Part shown: positions 10,976 to 21,589 of the stretch, piece by piece
Position numbering within the stretch: position 1 is the first letter of the stretch
Layout: the number at the start of each line of letters is the position of its first letter
Assembly: GCA_039519185.1 (NCBI GenBank)
Contig: CM076854.1
Coordinates: forward strand, 157,104,166 to 157,168,165
Length of the DNA: 64,000 bases
Direction of reading: 5' to 3'
DNA from: Astragalus membranaceus
Taxonomy: Eukaryota > Streptophyta > Magnoliopsida > Fabales > Fabaceae
Translations under genes and position numbers: made by a program
The notes under the pieces: generated by a model
Told to the model about the DNA's origin: nothing
The model's database searches: none
What the model saw: only the letters and a program-made list of their open reading frames with translations

Positions 10976-13234
10976 AGATGATCAAAATGTTGAAGGCAGC
11001 ATCATCTTTCCCGTGCTGTTCATAGTATGTATGAGTGACTGTTGATTTTTTTTATGTAGTTTTTCAGTTCAAAGCATTTATCTGTGATGCAATCCTCTGG
11101 CTCTGCCCAAGGCCTTAGGATATTTCAATAAGGGCACATGTTCCTTTTCAATATTGTCATCAATAAAAAGTTACTTTCCTCACTAAAACCTTTGAGTCCT
11201 CCATGCTGGGGCAGTTCTGTGATCACTAAGTTTCCTCGTCAATATCATATTCCTTGAGCGCAAGTCTTTCAAAAGATAAAAATAAACAAGAAAATAAGCT
11301 CGCTAGGTTGAAAACCCGCAAAGGGCGGCCTAGGAAAAAAAAGAGCGCCCGGTGGATTGAAAACTCGCAAAGAGCGGTCCAGGCAAAAATCAGGGCATAA
11401 AAAAAAAATGCAAAGAAAAGAGCAAACACATATAGATAGGTGAACTGTTGTCATGTTTTACAAAAAAAATAAATGAATAAGCAATCGGGATCTGAAATAA
11501 AGTTTGGCCATCTCCTCAAAAATACCAAAATCCCAGAAGGTCCCTTTCCTACCCACCTTAAGCCAAGAAAAACCAAAATACAAAAATCACCCTAGACAAG
11601 GATCACCTCAAATATCAAAAAAGCAGTGCATCACTTTTACCAGCTCACCCGAGTCAAAGAAAAAAAAAAAGAAAGAAAATCAAAAAAGGGATTCAAAAAT
11701 GAAAATCCCAAAACAAAAGAAAATACAAAAGAAATGTAAGTGGTGAGCTGGTACATATTGCTACCAAACACAAGAGACCTTTGTCTCAATAAACCATCAA
11801 ACACTTCATCATAAACCGCAAACACTTCCCTTTGACCTTGGCATCCCGCCTTCCACAGACCTTTAGCCAGGAATAAAACTTCCAAACACCTCATCAAGCC
11901 AATTAACCATCATAAATCATCGATTGTCAGCCAATGCCGAACAAAAATCATCCCACCATTAGCCCCAAACACTTCGATAAAACCAATCATCCATTCACAA
12001 CAAAACACCATAATCCCGAAAAGTCCATGACCGGTTGCTTTCGTTTTCTCATTTTTTAAATCTAGAGACAACTAAGTTTATCTGTCTACAATGTGGTTGC
12101 TCAAAAAGAAAAACAAACGATCAAAAAAAAAAAAAAAAAAAAAAACCCTCAGGAAAAAGAAATGAGGGAGCAAAAACAAACAGTCAGAAAAAAGGAAGCT
12201 GACGGAAAAAGAAAGACTTGCACTTCAAACGCATTCAAGCTGCATTGAAACAATGTTTAGTGATCACCAAGTGAGGCTTCTTCCACACCAAAGGTCAAGA
12301 CATTAGTAGAGAACCAATGATTCGCACTGAGAACACCACTCGGATCTAAAAGTTGGGGCATTCTCTTCACCACTCACCCACCCTGGTCTTGGGAAAGCCT
12401 GTTCAGTGTCCATCCCATGTTCACTCCAGTTTGTCAATATCACCAAACAGGGGCAAGCCTTTCATTCATAGTCACCAAGCCTAGATTGGGGCAGTCCGGC
12501 AAAAGCCATTGCCTTTCACCCCTTCACCTGCCATGTCTCAAACACCTGTCTGACATTTGCACTCTTTTGTATACTTACTAGACAATGCTTCAAAGAGAGA
12601 GAATACAAGGTGAGTCATCATGGAAAGGAGGAGAAAGAATAAATGAGCTGGTTGATAAATAAAAAGCTTGAGAGCACCGGGTTTTGAATTTAACTCAAAT
12701 GTTTCGAAAGAATAATCAAAATTCACCTTCACTTTTTGCATCCAAAGGCTCGCATCTTATCATCACGAAATGTTCACAAAAATGTTATTTTCGCCTCATG
12801 CATCTGGGTATCTCATTTTTCCCGTAACAACAAGGCATCGTATTCGCACTGGCATCTCATAGTAGAAGCAATAAAGGAAAAGCAAAAATCCTTTCATGTC
12901 ATTGCATTTGCATCATATTTTAGAAAAGGAATAAAAAACAAAAGTTTCCCATTTCATTCATCATTCAAGTTAAGAAATGAACAACAAGAGCATTCCATTC
13001 AATAAATCACTACATACATTTGCATACCAAGACAATCCACCATTGCATAAATCACTTGCATGACCTGCACCATTCAAATGCATTGTTAAGTAAATACAGA
13101 TAAGCACCAAATGTTAGTCCTCATGCTTGCTACCAAAAAAAAAAAAAAAAGAACCAGAAAGCTTGGACCCGCTGGTCCCCAGAATTCAACTTTCCAAAGA
13201 ATTTTCTGAACCATTTGCTTTGGACCTGTTGGCC

Positions 13235-13374
13235 CCCAGATTATAGAGCTTATGTGCTCGCCCTATACTTATAGAGCTTATATGCTCGCCCTATACTTGT
13301 AGAGTTTATGTGCTCGCCCTATACTTATAGAGCTTATGTGCTCGTCCTATACTTATAGAGCTCGTATGCTCGCC
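13235..13374 (+). repeat. 28-bp minisatellite, five copies
   Basis: The unit is roughly TATAGAGCTTATGTGCTCGC plus CCTATACT, repeated five times with a few changes. Variable tandem repeats upstream of the 3' LTR are a known trait of Tat elements. Confidence 0.85.
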
Positions 13375-13659
13375 CAGAATTTGCTCCTCCTCATAGAGAG
13401 AAAAAGAGGAAGAGCAAAGAAGAGAAAGTTTTCCTTTGCATGTCATTCCATTAAAATACAGGAGCATTCCATGTCATCATTACACCAGAATCATAGCATT
13501 GCATGCATTTGCATAGCACGCCCTTGCATAACATGCCCCCGCGTAACATGCGTCCACACTCCATGCACCATTCCTCGCATCAGCCGACATATGCAGGTAC
13601 CTCAATCCAGTGCAGCAGCATAAGCCATTTCAATCAATCAATCAACAGGATTCGTGAAT

Positions 13660-14170
13660 CCCTTCAGGACCCAAGCGTCCCTTCAAAAGCAGAGTTCACC
13701 TCGTATTCGAGCTGCGAGCAGATCCTTCAGACCCCCAGCGGTCCTTCAGAGCCCAGGCGCTCCTTCAGACCAACAATGGTCCTTCAATCCAGATCGCACG
13801 TCGCGTTAATCGAGCAACCGACGGATCATCCGGCCCCAGGCCCTTCAGACTAGCTGTGTCCGCCTAAAAAGCACAGTGCACGTCCTTCGTGGTTATATCA
13901 GCTCCGGACCTGATTAACCCTAATGGCCGCTCGAAAAAGGCCACCCCCAGACCGTATTACTAGTATCATAAGCTAGTTGCGCTCCTTCAGACCCATCGGT
14001 CCCTCAGGCTTAGGCATGCCCTTCAGACCCCGACGGTCCCTCAGTCGAACTCAGGACGATGCGCCAAGCATTGATTTTGAGCTAGACCTTCAGAGCCCCA
14101 GTGCTCCTTCAGAGCCCCAGTGCTCCTCCAGATCCCCAGCGATCCCCCAGAGCCCCGGTGCTCCCTATTT
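13660..14170 (+). repeat. Irregular tandem repeats based on CCTTCAGANCCC
   Basis: A unit of about 19 bp (CCTTCAGAGCCCCAGTGCT and variants such as CCTTCAGACCCCGACGGT) recurs many times, most regularly at 14088-14165. It is degenerate and noncoding. Confidence 0.7.
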
Positions 14171-14349
14171 ACTTTCTGTCTAAATCGACCCAGTTTTCAT
14201 AGATTTTTCAAAAAAAAAAAAAAAAAAAAAAAAAACCAAAGTACCTCAGTCTGGCCAAAATTAGCGTCTTTCTATCTTTATTTCTATTTTTCTCGAGAAA
14301 TTCGGAATCCCTCCGATTTCCTAGCAAAATATAAATAAAGAGGGGCAGC

Positions 14350-16747
14350 TGTTATACCCCAATTTTGTCCGAGCTCCTGTTAATAGCGTTTTAATTTACT
14401 AGGTCGCATTTTTTTTGCAAGTCTCGAGTCCTGTTAACGCGTGTCGGTGTCATGCGAGTGTCGTTAAGATGCCATTTGTGTAATTGGGCCAACAGTTGGG
14501 TTATTGGGCCTACACATATACAAAATGGGCTTATCATTTTGAGTTGGGCCCACGAACGTGGTTCCTAGTTAATTTTTAGTGTTTATCAGTTAGCGGGCCT
14601 ATTTGTCCTATTTGAGCCTCGTTCTAGCGCATTTGTTTAGTTGGGCCCGATTTCGCTTTTGTATTAGGCTCAACTTCTTTTATTATTTTTATTTTTTTTT
14701 TAATTTGTTTTGAGTCCAAAAATGTCAAAAAATCAAATTTTATTTCATTTACAATTTAGAGTCCAAACTGTCCCAAAAATGCAAAAAAACAATAGTCAAA
14801 AATACAAAAAATTAATAAAAACGAAAATTAAACAAAAATACAAATATTACAAAATAAATAAATAAGAAACTAATGTTTTGTTGTGTATGTATTTTCAGCA
14901 TTAAACCCATCTCCTTTTTTATTGTTCTTCACTTCTCCCATTTTTGGCCAAAGAAACACTGTTACAAGCAAGCACTGTTACAAGCAACAGCCTGTTTCAC
15001 GCCACCATTCAGTATACCTTTCTCCACTCCTTCACACAAGCACAGCTCTATACACAAAAAACACTGAATACACATCAGTTTCTTGGCCTCTCTCTCACAG
15101 CCTTACACAACATACCACAAACATCATTCCTCCCCTCTATAAAAGGGTCGATGGTCAGCACTACAAAAGGGGAGGGGAGGACAGTAGAAAAATAAAAAGG
15201 GAATAAGAGAAATGTAGAGGGAATTGGGAGAAGGAAACAAACAGGAACAAAGGGGGGCTGGGAAACAAAGAAAAAAAAACTAAACACACACAACAACACA
15301 CAGACAGGAGGGGGGGGGCTGTGATAAAAAGAAAAAACAAGGGGAGAATCAAAAAAAAAAGGGGGGAGGCACTGTGAACTAAAAGGGGGGAAAAGAAAAA
15401 AGAACCAACAACACATCAACATAAAAATAGGAGAGCACCACCACCACCATGTCCAACCCTCCGGCCACCGAACACCACCGCGAGCCACCACCGGCGAACC
15501 AGCAACCTCCGTGAGCACCACTGTCGCATCATCTTCTCTCTCTCGCTCCCTCACTGTATCACCCTCTCTCTCTCTCTATTTCACTTAGTGTTTTTTTCTT
15601 CTTCTTTATCCCTCCCTCTCTTGAATAGCCGCTGCCTGATGTTTCCAGCAGCTCCCTCATTTTTCTCATGTGTATTTTAGGTTTTATTTGGGTTTAGGTT
15701 AGTGATGAATTTTGTTTTGGGCTTCAGCCCATTATTAGATTTGTTTCAAACTTCATCTAATTGTGTTTTTGTCTCTTCTCTCTTCTTTCTTTCTACGTGT
15801 GTCTGTGTGGCCTTTTTTTTGGTTTTTATTTATTTATTTATTTTTTTGCTTTAATAATTATTCCTATGTTACCGATGTGTGGGTGTTTATTTAATTTGGA
15901 TTATTAGAAATAACTATTAGTTGTTGTGTCTATTTGAACGCACCTTTTTCCATTTGACTAACCCATTTTTTTTTTTTTTAACTATTTCATTCTAAAATAA
16001 CACTTTAATTCAATAGTTCTAAAGTCAAAATCATGTTCAAAAATAAATTATTTCTAATGGTCACTCTGGGTTCAACTCGTTTGATCATCGCAAACATTCG
16101 CCTAAACTTCTTTTTAGTTAATAAAGTACAAACATAATTTCGACTCCTTTTTATCACGCTTCCCGGTAAGCACGTTTTCAAGTGAACAAACGCTCAATCC
16201 CAAACCGGTTGTCTATAGCGGTCACTCTGGGCCCGACTCGTTTGAACGCTGTAAACACCTCCTTTTTCAAATAAGCCATTTATGACGACCACTCTGGATT
16301 TATCTGTTTGGTCACCATGAACGGCCTCCAGTTTTCCCAAACTTTTCAAAAAAATAAAAAAAATACCAACACACAAATTTTTTCTAACCAAGAACTACGT
16401 AGCTTTGATTTCTCCATCGCACCTGGAGATACGTAGGAGCGGGGGCCCACTCCCGTCGAGCGCAAAAAAACTAAAATTTTTTATTAAGTCTTCTTTTCCG
16501 TTTTTTTTGCAAATAACAAAAAAGGGTAAATTAAAGTGTTTTCTTTAAAACTATTTTTTTCTACACATTTAATTAAAAGGTAACCTTTTTAGGATGTTGC
16601 GGGGTGCTAGCACCTTCCCCGCACTTAATCGACCCCCGAACCCAAAAACATAGGTTTTTTCAATGTTTTCCTAAAAATAAATATTGATGGCGGCTCCATT
16701 GTTCAAAAGCAACGAGGAATCCCTCCTCGGATTCTTCGGTCGCTACA
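14350..16747 (+). repeat. 3' LTR of the TR-GAG element
   Basis: Near-identical to 4653-7049. It is preceded by the purine tract AAAGAGGGGCAGC and followed by the target duplication CTCCC. Confidence 0.93.
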
Positions 16748-16900
16748 CTCCCAAATAATTTTCATGCTTCAGTATCGTAATGCTAGTTATCACAAGAGAG
16801 TTCCATCGTGCAATTTCACTAATAGTTTTGATTGGCTCGTCCCATATTGTTTTTATGTAGTTTTTCTAAATGGTAGAATCAATTATTTTGTTTAATATAT

Positions 16901-17220
16901 TGTAATGGTCCTCAAATGAATTCACAAATAAATCTAAAGAAGAACAAGTGAATTGTATTAATGGAATCTTTCAATACAAATGCAAGTACATTTCCTGAGA
17001 ATGGAAACTAACAAAAGATGTAAAGGAAACAGTTAGAGCAGAGACTAGAAGAAGAAGATAGTGACATCACACAATACACATCATCCCTTTCTCTAGCTCA
17101 CAATCGACTATATATTCCTCTTCCACAACTAACACATGTGCTGACTCAGCATCCTCATGTGGCTTGGCTCCACAATGGCTCGGCTCCTTGTTGGCTCATT
17201 ACATGTGTTGGCTCATTACA
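16901..17220 (-). repeat. 3' LTR of the chromovirus-like element
   Basis: 320 bp with TGTAATG/CATTACA ends. By eye it is identical to 19811-20130. On the minus strand it holds a TATA-like ATATATAG near 17110. The preceding ORF runs into it and stops at 17199. Confidence 0.85.
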
Positions 17221-19790
17221 TTACCCTCCCCTTTAAAAACAACCTTGTCCTCAAGGTTGGGGTTCTTTGTTGTTGGGACAAACTTCCCCGGATCCCACTG
17301 CTTGAACTGAGATGAAAAATTAGTTTTAGGCATACTGAAATAACCACCTGGTGAACAATCAAACATATGGCCTTTGCTGGTGAACAATGCAAGAGCAAGC
17401 AAGCCACCATCCTTGTCAAATTGGTCCACATAAGAGAGTGGAATAAAAAGACATGACCAAAGAGATTGTGCAGGCTGATTAGCACTAGGGGTAAGCACTT
17501 CTTCATAAAATGCAACACCCAATGCAATTTGAAGTGTACCTGTTGATAGCCACCACTCATCCTGCATTGCCATGTTTAACATTTGTTGGACTCTATCCTT
17601 TGGAAGATCATCAACAAGCATAAGTAAATGTTTCCACTTAGCTTCATAGCAATATGAGAGAAATCTAGCCAATAAATTGCTCTTTAGTGTGTGGTTGCGA
17701 AGAGAGCCAAGGACTAGACATATTGCTTTAATACTTTCTTCCTCATCGCTGTGGACTTTACTGATGACATATGCCCAAGCGTGTAAAGGTGGAGACTCGG
17801 AGATCCTAATTAAGAGGAATAATAGCAGATGTACAAAATTGTCCTTAACATCATATATCCACTTGGAATAAGTACCACTAGCCGCCATTAGAGATCTATA
17901 TAAACTATGATTGAAACCCTTTAAGCAAATGGAAAGCTTAGTGGGCAACATGGTCTCCAACTGCATGACTACAGAGAGATCAAAATTTTGGTCATCCTCT
18001 ATGAATACAACGAATCCAATATTAATTTTCACATATTTTCTTTTTGCACCAACTTCATAATTTCCAAGTATATAGCTTGTGAGAGTGGACCAAAACTGGA
18101 TTATTGAGTCTGCAACTTTGCAATCACTATTTGTCCCAATAAATTGATCCAAAAGATTCACTGTGATAGAATTATACCTAAAGCCAACTTGAGAAACAAT
18201 TTCCAGCTCTTCATTAGAATAGATGCTGACATGATTCACCAACAACCCATTGTGACCTTGCTTGATTTTATTGAAGAATTTCTTGTTGCTTTCACCAATT
18301 GTAATTGCTTCACCAAAATGCACCTCTGTGAGTCCTATGGAAGTTGCAACTATCCACCATTCAGCAGGATGATAATTATCAATCAACAAGGGTAATTCTA
18401 CAAGCAATTGCCACGGTTTGATAGATGATGGGTCTATTGATCTGGTCACGATGCCATAAATGAATTTGGCATTGGGGAAAAGCCTCGGTACTACACCAGA
18501 CGAGTTGCTCAACCCAAAGCTTGTTTCATAGATACAATTGGGAAACTCATGGCTACCAAAAATCAAATGCAATGAACATGGTAGCAAGTAAAGTGCTCTT
18601 TCCAGGTGCAGTGGCAATGTGGAATGAGCATAACAATGTGTCAAAGAATGACATGAGAGTAACTCTTTAGCCTCTAATTTATCCACTGCTATATACTTCT
18701 CCAAATGAGGAACACACCCAATCAACTTAAGCATTTCCTCAATCACTTGTCGTACAGTCTCCACATCACCAATTTTGCAGTACAAATTAAGAAGGTATTC
18801 ATCGGCATCAACAATATCACGATAAGATAGATCAGACATTTTATTGTGGAATTGTAACAACACTTGCTTGTCATACATAAAAATAGAGCTTCTACCATGT
18901 TGTAAACTAGAAGGAAAATTACCTAGACTCTGCAGATGGGTCAGGTCATAACCCACTCCCTTTTCCTTAGTCGTGTATAGATTAACTGTTGGTGCCGTCA
19001 ACAGCAACACCGGTAGAGACGACGAGACGAAAACACAATCAGGTGGTTCCGGTGGAGGAAGCTTGTCTGGATTATTGAAGACCCCCAGCCTTATCATCAA
19101 GTTTCGAAACTGGTGCGGGATATCAATCTGTCGCACTCTGTTTCTAAGAGGCATTTCATCGAACATATGGCAGTTGAAAACAGAGAACGTGATTTGAGGA
19201 GGAAATTGGAATCGTACCCTCCTCCACGGTAGTGCTATACGAGGGGAAACAACGACCTCGCTACCGACAACAGGTGGATCAATCTCTTCAGTTGAGGGAA
19301 GCAATATCTTTGGCACCCAAAGAACAGTAGTCGACGATTCCACCTTTAAGTTCTTCACACAGGCAGATTCCTCGGTGACCAATTTTTCTTCGATTGAATC
19401 CATGGATGCAGAAAACGCATTGGTAGTTGGAAGAGCTTCAGAAACATCAATTTCTTCCTGTAACAGATCCAAAATTCTTGTATAGGATTGCATTATCTCT
19501 TGTGAAATTTCGGTTGTCTGTTGTTTAATTTCTCTAAACGGTTCAGCCATGGAGGACGTGAAGTGCGGCTCAACTGGTTGTGTTGAAATCTCTTTGGTTG
19601 AGTTCATGACACCATGGGAAGAGCTCCGCGACAAGAAACTTTGTTGCAGATCCCATTTTGCTTCCATTCGATCCCACATCGTATAACCAGGTCCATCTAA
19701 ATACGCTAATTGTGACCATCGATCGTTATACTCCGCTTCCATAAGCGACCATTGATCTGCTCGCACTGGAATTGATGCATACTCTGCCAT
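17199..19790 (-). CDS. Unrecognised 863-aa protein encoded by the chromovirus-like element
   Basis: An intact frame starts at the ATG at 19790, about 20 bases after the 5' LTR and the primer site. It could read back into the LTR only through a non-ATG codon. Residues 1-60 are rich in Trp, Tyr and Arg. Residues 90-125 look helical (QTTEISQEIMQSYTRILDLL). A Pro-rich linker follows, then a large Leu-rich region with a short repeat-like piece (IGDVETVRQVIEEM). The last 25 residues (NLEDKVVFKGEGNVMS) resemble the tail of chromovirus pol after the integrase. No RT (YxDD), protease or integrase motif is present, and no zinc knuckle. I infer that most of gag-pol was replaced, perhaps by captured host sequence. 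Intactness and identical LTRs suggest recent activity. Function unknown. Confidence 0.7.
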   Translation of the reverse strand: MAEYASIPVRADQWSLMEAEYNDRWSQLAYLDGPGYTMWDRMEAKWDLQQSFLSRSSSHGVMNSTKEISTQPVEPHFTSSMAEPFREIKQQTTEISQEIMQSYTRILDLLQEEIDVSEALPTTNAFSASMDSIEEKLVTEESACVKNLKVESSTTVLWVPKILLPSTEEIDPPVVGSEVVVSPRIALPWRRVRFQFPPQITFSVFNCHMFDEMPLRNRVRQIDIPHQFRNLMIRLGVFNNPDKLPPPEPPDCVFVSSSLPVLLLTAPTVNLYTTKEKGVGYDLTHLQSLGNFPSSLQHGRSSIFMYDKQVLLQFHNKMSDLSYRDIVDADEYLLNLYCKIGDVETVRQVIEEMLKLIGCVPHLEKYIAVDKLEAKELLSCHSLTHCYAHSTLPLHLERALYLLPCSLHLIFGSHEFPNCIYETSFGLSNSSGVVPRLFPNAKFIYGIVTRSIDPSSIKPWQLLVELPLLIDNYHPAEWWIVATSIGLTEVHFGEAITIGESNKKFFNKIKQGHNGLLVNHVSIYSNEELEIVSQVGFRYNSITVNLLDQFIGTNSDCKVADSIIQFWSTLTSYILGNYEVGAKRKYVKINIGFVVFIEDDQNFDLSVVMQLETMLPTKLSICLKGFNHSLYRSLMAASGTYSKWIYDVKDNFVHLLLFLLIRISESPPLHAWAYVISKVHSDEEESIKAICLVLGSLRNHTLKSNLLARFLSYCYEAKWKHLLMLVDDLPKDRVQQMLNMAMQDEWWLSTGTLQIALGVAFYEEVLTPSANQPAQSLWSCLFIPLSYVDQFDKDGGLLALALFTSKGHMFDCSPGGYFSMPKTNFSSQFKQWDPGKFVPTTKNPNLEDKVVFKGEGNVMSQHM

Positions 19791-19810
19791 GGTGACAATG
19801 AAAGCACCAA

Positions 19811-20130
19811 TGTAATGGTCCTCAAATGAATTCACAAATAAATCTAAAGAAGAACAAGTGAATTGTATTAATGGAATCTTTCAATACAAATGCAAGTACA
19901 TTTCCTGAGAATGGAAACTAACAAAAGATGTAAAGGAAACAGTTAGAGCAGAGACTAGAAGAAGAAGATAGTGACATCACACAATACACATCATCCCTTT
20001 CTCTAGCTCACAATCGACTATATATTCCTCTTCCACAACTAACACATGTGCTGACTCAGCATCCTCATGTGGCTTGGCTCCACAATGGCTCGGCTCCTTG
20101 TTGGCTCATTACATGTGTTGGCTCATTACA
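19811..20130 (-). repeat. 5' LTR of the chromovirus-like element
   Basis: Identical by eye to 16901-17220. It is followed, in the minus direction, by the primer-site-like sequence and the ORF start. The purine tract of the neighbouring internal fragment abuts it at 20131. Confidence 0.85.
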
Positions 20131-20328
20131 TTACCCTCCCCTTTAAAAACAACCTTGTCCTCAAGGTTGGGGTTCTTTGTTGTTGGGACAAACTTCCCCG
20201 GATCCCACTGCTTGAACTGAGATGAAAAATTAGTTTTAGGCATACTGAAATAACCACCTGGTGAACAATCAAACATATGGCCTTTGCTGGTGAACAATGC
20301 AAGAGCAAGCAAGCCACCATCCTTGTCA
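20131..20328 (-). pseudogene. Truncated 3' end of a second copy of the same element
   Basis: These 198 bp repeat the codons for the last ~70 residues of the 863-aa ORF and the purine tract. The frame ends at 20109 inside the adjacent LTR. It is cut at 20328, where unrelated DNA begins. Confidence 0.8.
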
Positions 20329-20484
20329 CTAGAAATAGGTTGATATTTTTTTAACATTTACTAACTTAATTCTCTTCCCGACAAAAACACGGATTTTGGG
20401 TGCGGTAAAAACTCTGTTTGGAGAGGAGAACCACACGGATCGGCAAAGTCAGGTTTACACGTGGCCAGCCAGGTTCCCCGACGT

Positions 20485-20724
20485 CAGCGGCGGACCCAGG
20501 ACCCCGGGGTCAGGGGTGTCAAATTTTTTAAGACCAGTGTCAAATAGGTGTAAAACTTGGTCTACTAGTGCAATTTAAAATTTTCAGGGGTTCAAAATTA
20601 AAATTTCAGGGGGTTCAAAATTAAAATTTCAGGGGATTTGGGCTATTTATATAGGGTGATAAGTGCAATTTTTTTTTCAGGGGGTTCAACTGAACCCCCT
20701 CATTACAAGGCAGGTCCGCCACTG
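20485..20724. repeat. hAT-type MITE, 240 bp
   Basis: Terminal inverted repeats CAGCGGCGGACC and GGTCCGCCACTG are flanked on both sides by the 8-bp duplication CCCGACGT (20477-20484 and 20725-20732). An 8-bp duplication with CA...TG ends defines the hAT superfamily. No coding capacity. Confidence 0.9.
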
Positions 20725-20934
20725 CCCGACGTAGATTAGTCACCGGTAAAGTCTGGTTTACACGTGGCCAGCTAGGTTCCCCAGCGTAAATTATTTACCG
20801 GCAAAGCCGGTGGAAACTGCACACCAAAAACACGGTAAGAAAAACAAAAACTTCTCTTCGTGACAAATGAAGTTTTGAAATGAGAAAAATAACCACTTAC
20901 ATTTGTTACGAAGAATCCGGAAAAGTAAAATTAG

Positions 20935-21408
20935 CAGCGGCAGACCTACATAAATTTTGGGGGGTTCAAATGTAGCACTAATACTCTAAAAAAAATGTTT
21001 TTGAACATCTTGAAAAGTATTTTTTGCACCCAAATCTCTAGTTTTGCACCGCTCTAATTTACCACACTCACTCTAATTAGTTGAGTCTATTGAATATGTT
21101 CTTGTTCTTGTGAATATGTTGAATTAGTTCTGGTTCTTCTTTTCCTAATTTTGATTCTGTTAATGCTAGTTAATTGATACTTTTTGTTAGTGCTATTTAA
21201 TTTATTTTGATTATGTTAGTCTATTTAATTTGAATATGCTGTGTATTTTTGTGAAAAAATGTTGATTCTCTTAGTATTATTTAAGTTGTGTTGGTCTAGT
21301 GCAACACAAGTTGTAAACATGTTAAAGTCTTCTTTTTATTATATTTTTAATGATGTGCGTGGTTGAAAAATTTTGCACCCCCAGCTCAGGATCCTGGATC
21401 TACCACTG
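20935..21408. repeat. Second hAT-like MITE, 474 bp
   Basis: The ends CAGCGGCAGACCTAC and GGATCTACCACTG resemble those of 20485-20724. No exact 8-bp duplication is seen. CCGGAAAA lies 15 bases left of the end and CCGGAAAG directly right, so the left boundary may be eroded. Confidence 0.5.
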
Positions 21409-21421
21409 CCGGAAAGAATAC

Positions 21422-21589
21422 TTCCGGAATTATCTCCAAAAGATAAATCCGAAACACAAAATGACTTCCAGAATTATCTTTTGGGAGGTAATTCTGGATG
21501 CTCGTTTTAAAATTCCTTTCGGATTTATGTCTAGAAGATAAATCCAGAATTAAATTTCCAGATTTATCTTCTAGAGGTAAATCTGAAAG
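21422..21589. repeat. Array of four 33-35-bp palindromes (left array)
   Basis: Four imperfect hairpins have arms of 10-14 bases around a short centre. The first has arms TTCCGGAATTATCT and AGATAAATCCGAAA. All use variants of TTCCGGATTTATCT. Together with 23048-23236 they flank a Mutator-like remnant. Confidence 0.8.

Larger units (their letters stand above)
10976..14336 (+). other. Noncoding 3' internal region of the TR-GAG element, pol absent
   Basis: This is where pol should lie. No RT, RNase H or integrase motif is visible in any frame. The sequence is A-rich (A-runs at 12126-12144 and 14208-14235), with tandem repeats in its last kilobase. The polypurine tract follows, immediately before the 3' LTR at 14350. 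Confidence 0.75.
4653..16747 (+). mobile_element. Complete young non-autonomous Ty3/gypsy element carrying only gag (TR-GAG type), 12.1 kb
   Basis: Two near-identical LTRs of 2,397 and 2,398 bp (TGTTATACCCC...GGTCGCTACA) enclose 7.3 kb of internal DNA. CTCCC flanks both sides (4648-4652, 16748-16752), the expected 5-bp target duplication. A primer-binding site follows the 5' LTR, and a purine tract (AAAGAGGGGCAGC) precedes the 3' LTR. The only coding region is gag. No protease, reverse transcriptase, RNase H or integrase frame exists in the remaining 3.3 kb, so the element must rely on enzymes supplied by relatives. The gag motifs and the tandem repeats near the 3' end fit the Tat lineage (Ogre-like). 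Confidence 0.93.
16901..20328 (-). mobile_element. Chromovirus-like non-autonomous LTR element with an unknown ORF, plus a shared-LTR fragment
   Basis: Minus orientation. Two identical 320-bp LTRs (TGTAATG...CATTACA, 7-bp inverted termini) lie at 19811-20130 (5') and 16901-17220 (3'). Just inside the 5' LTR is a primer-site-like TTGGTGCTTTCATTG. Just before the 3' LTR is the purine tract AAAGGGGAGGG. Between them is one long ORF. Upstream of the 5' LTR, 20131-20328 duplicates the last 198 bp of the internal region, so the direct repeat totals 518 bp. This is the pattern left when two elements share an LTR (tandem or recombined copies) and the outer one is truncated. No matching target duplication flanks the block. 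Confidence 0.85.

Noticed and set aside
17199..19790. A PPR-type host gene
   Set aside because: One short IGDVETVRQVIEEM piece resembles a PPR helix, but no repeat series exists, and the ORF lies between LTRs with a primer site and purine tract.
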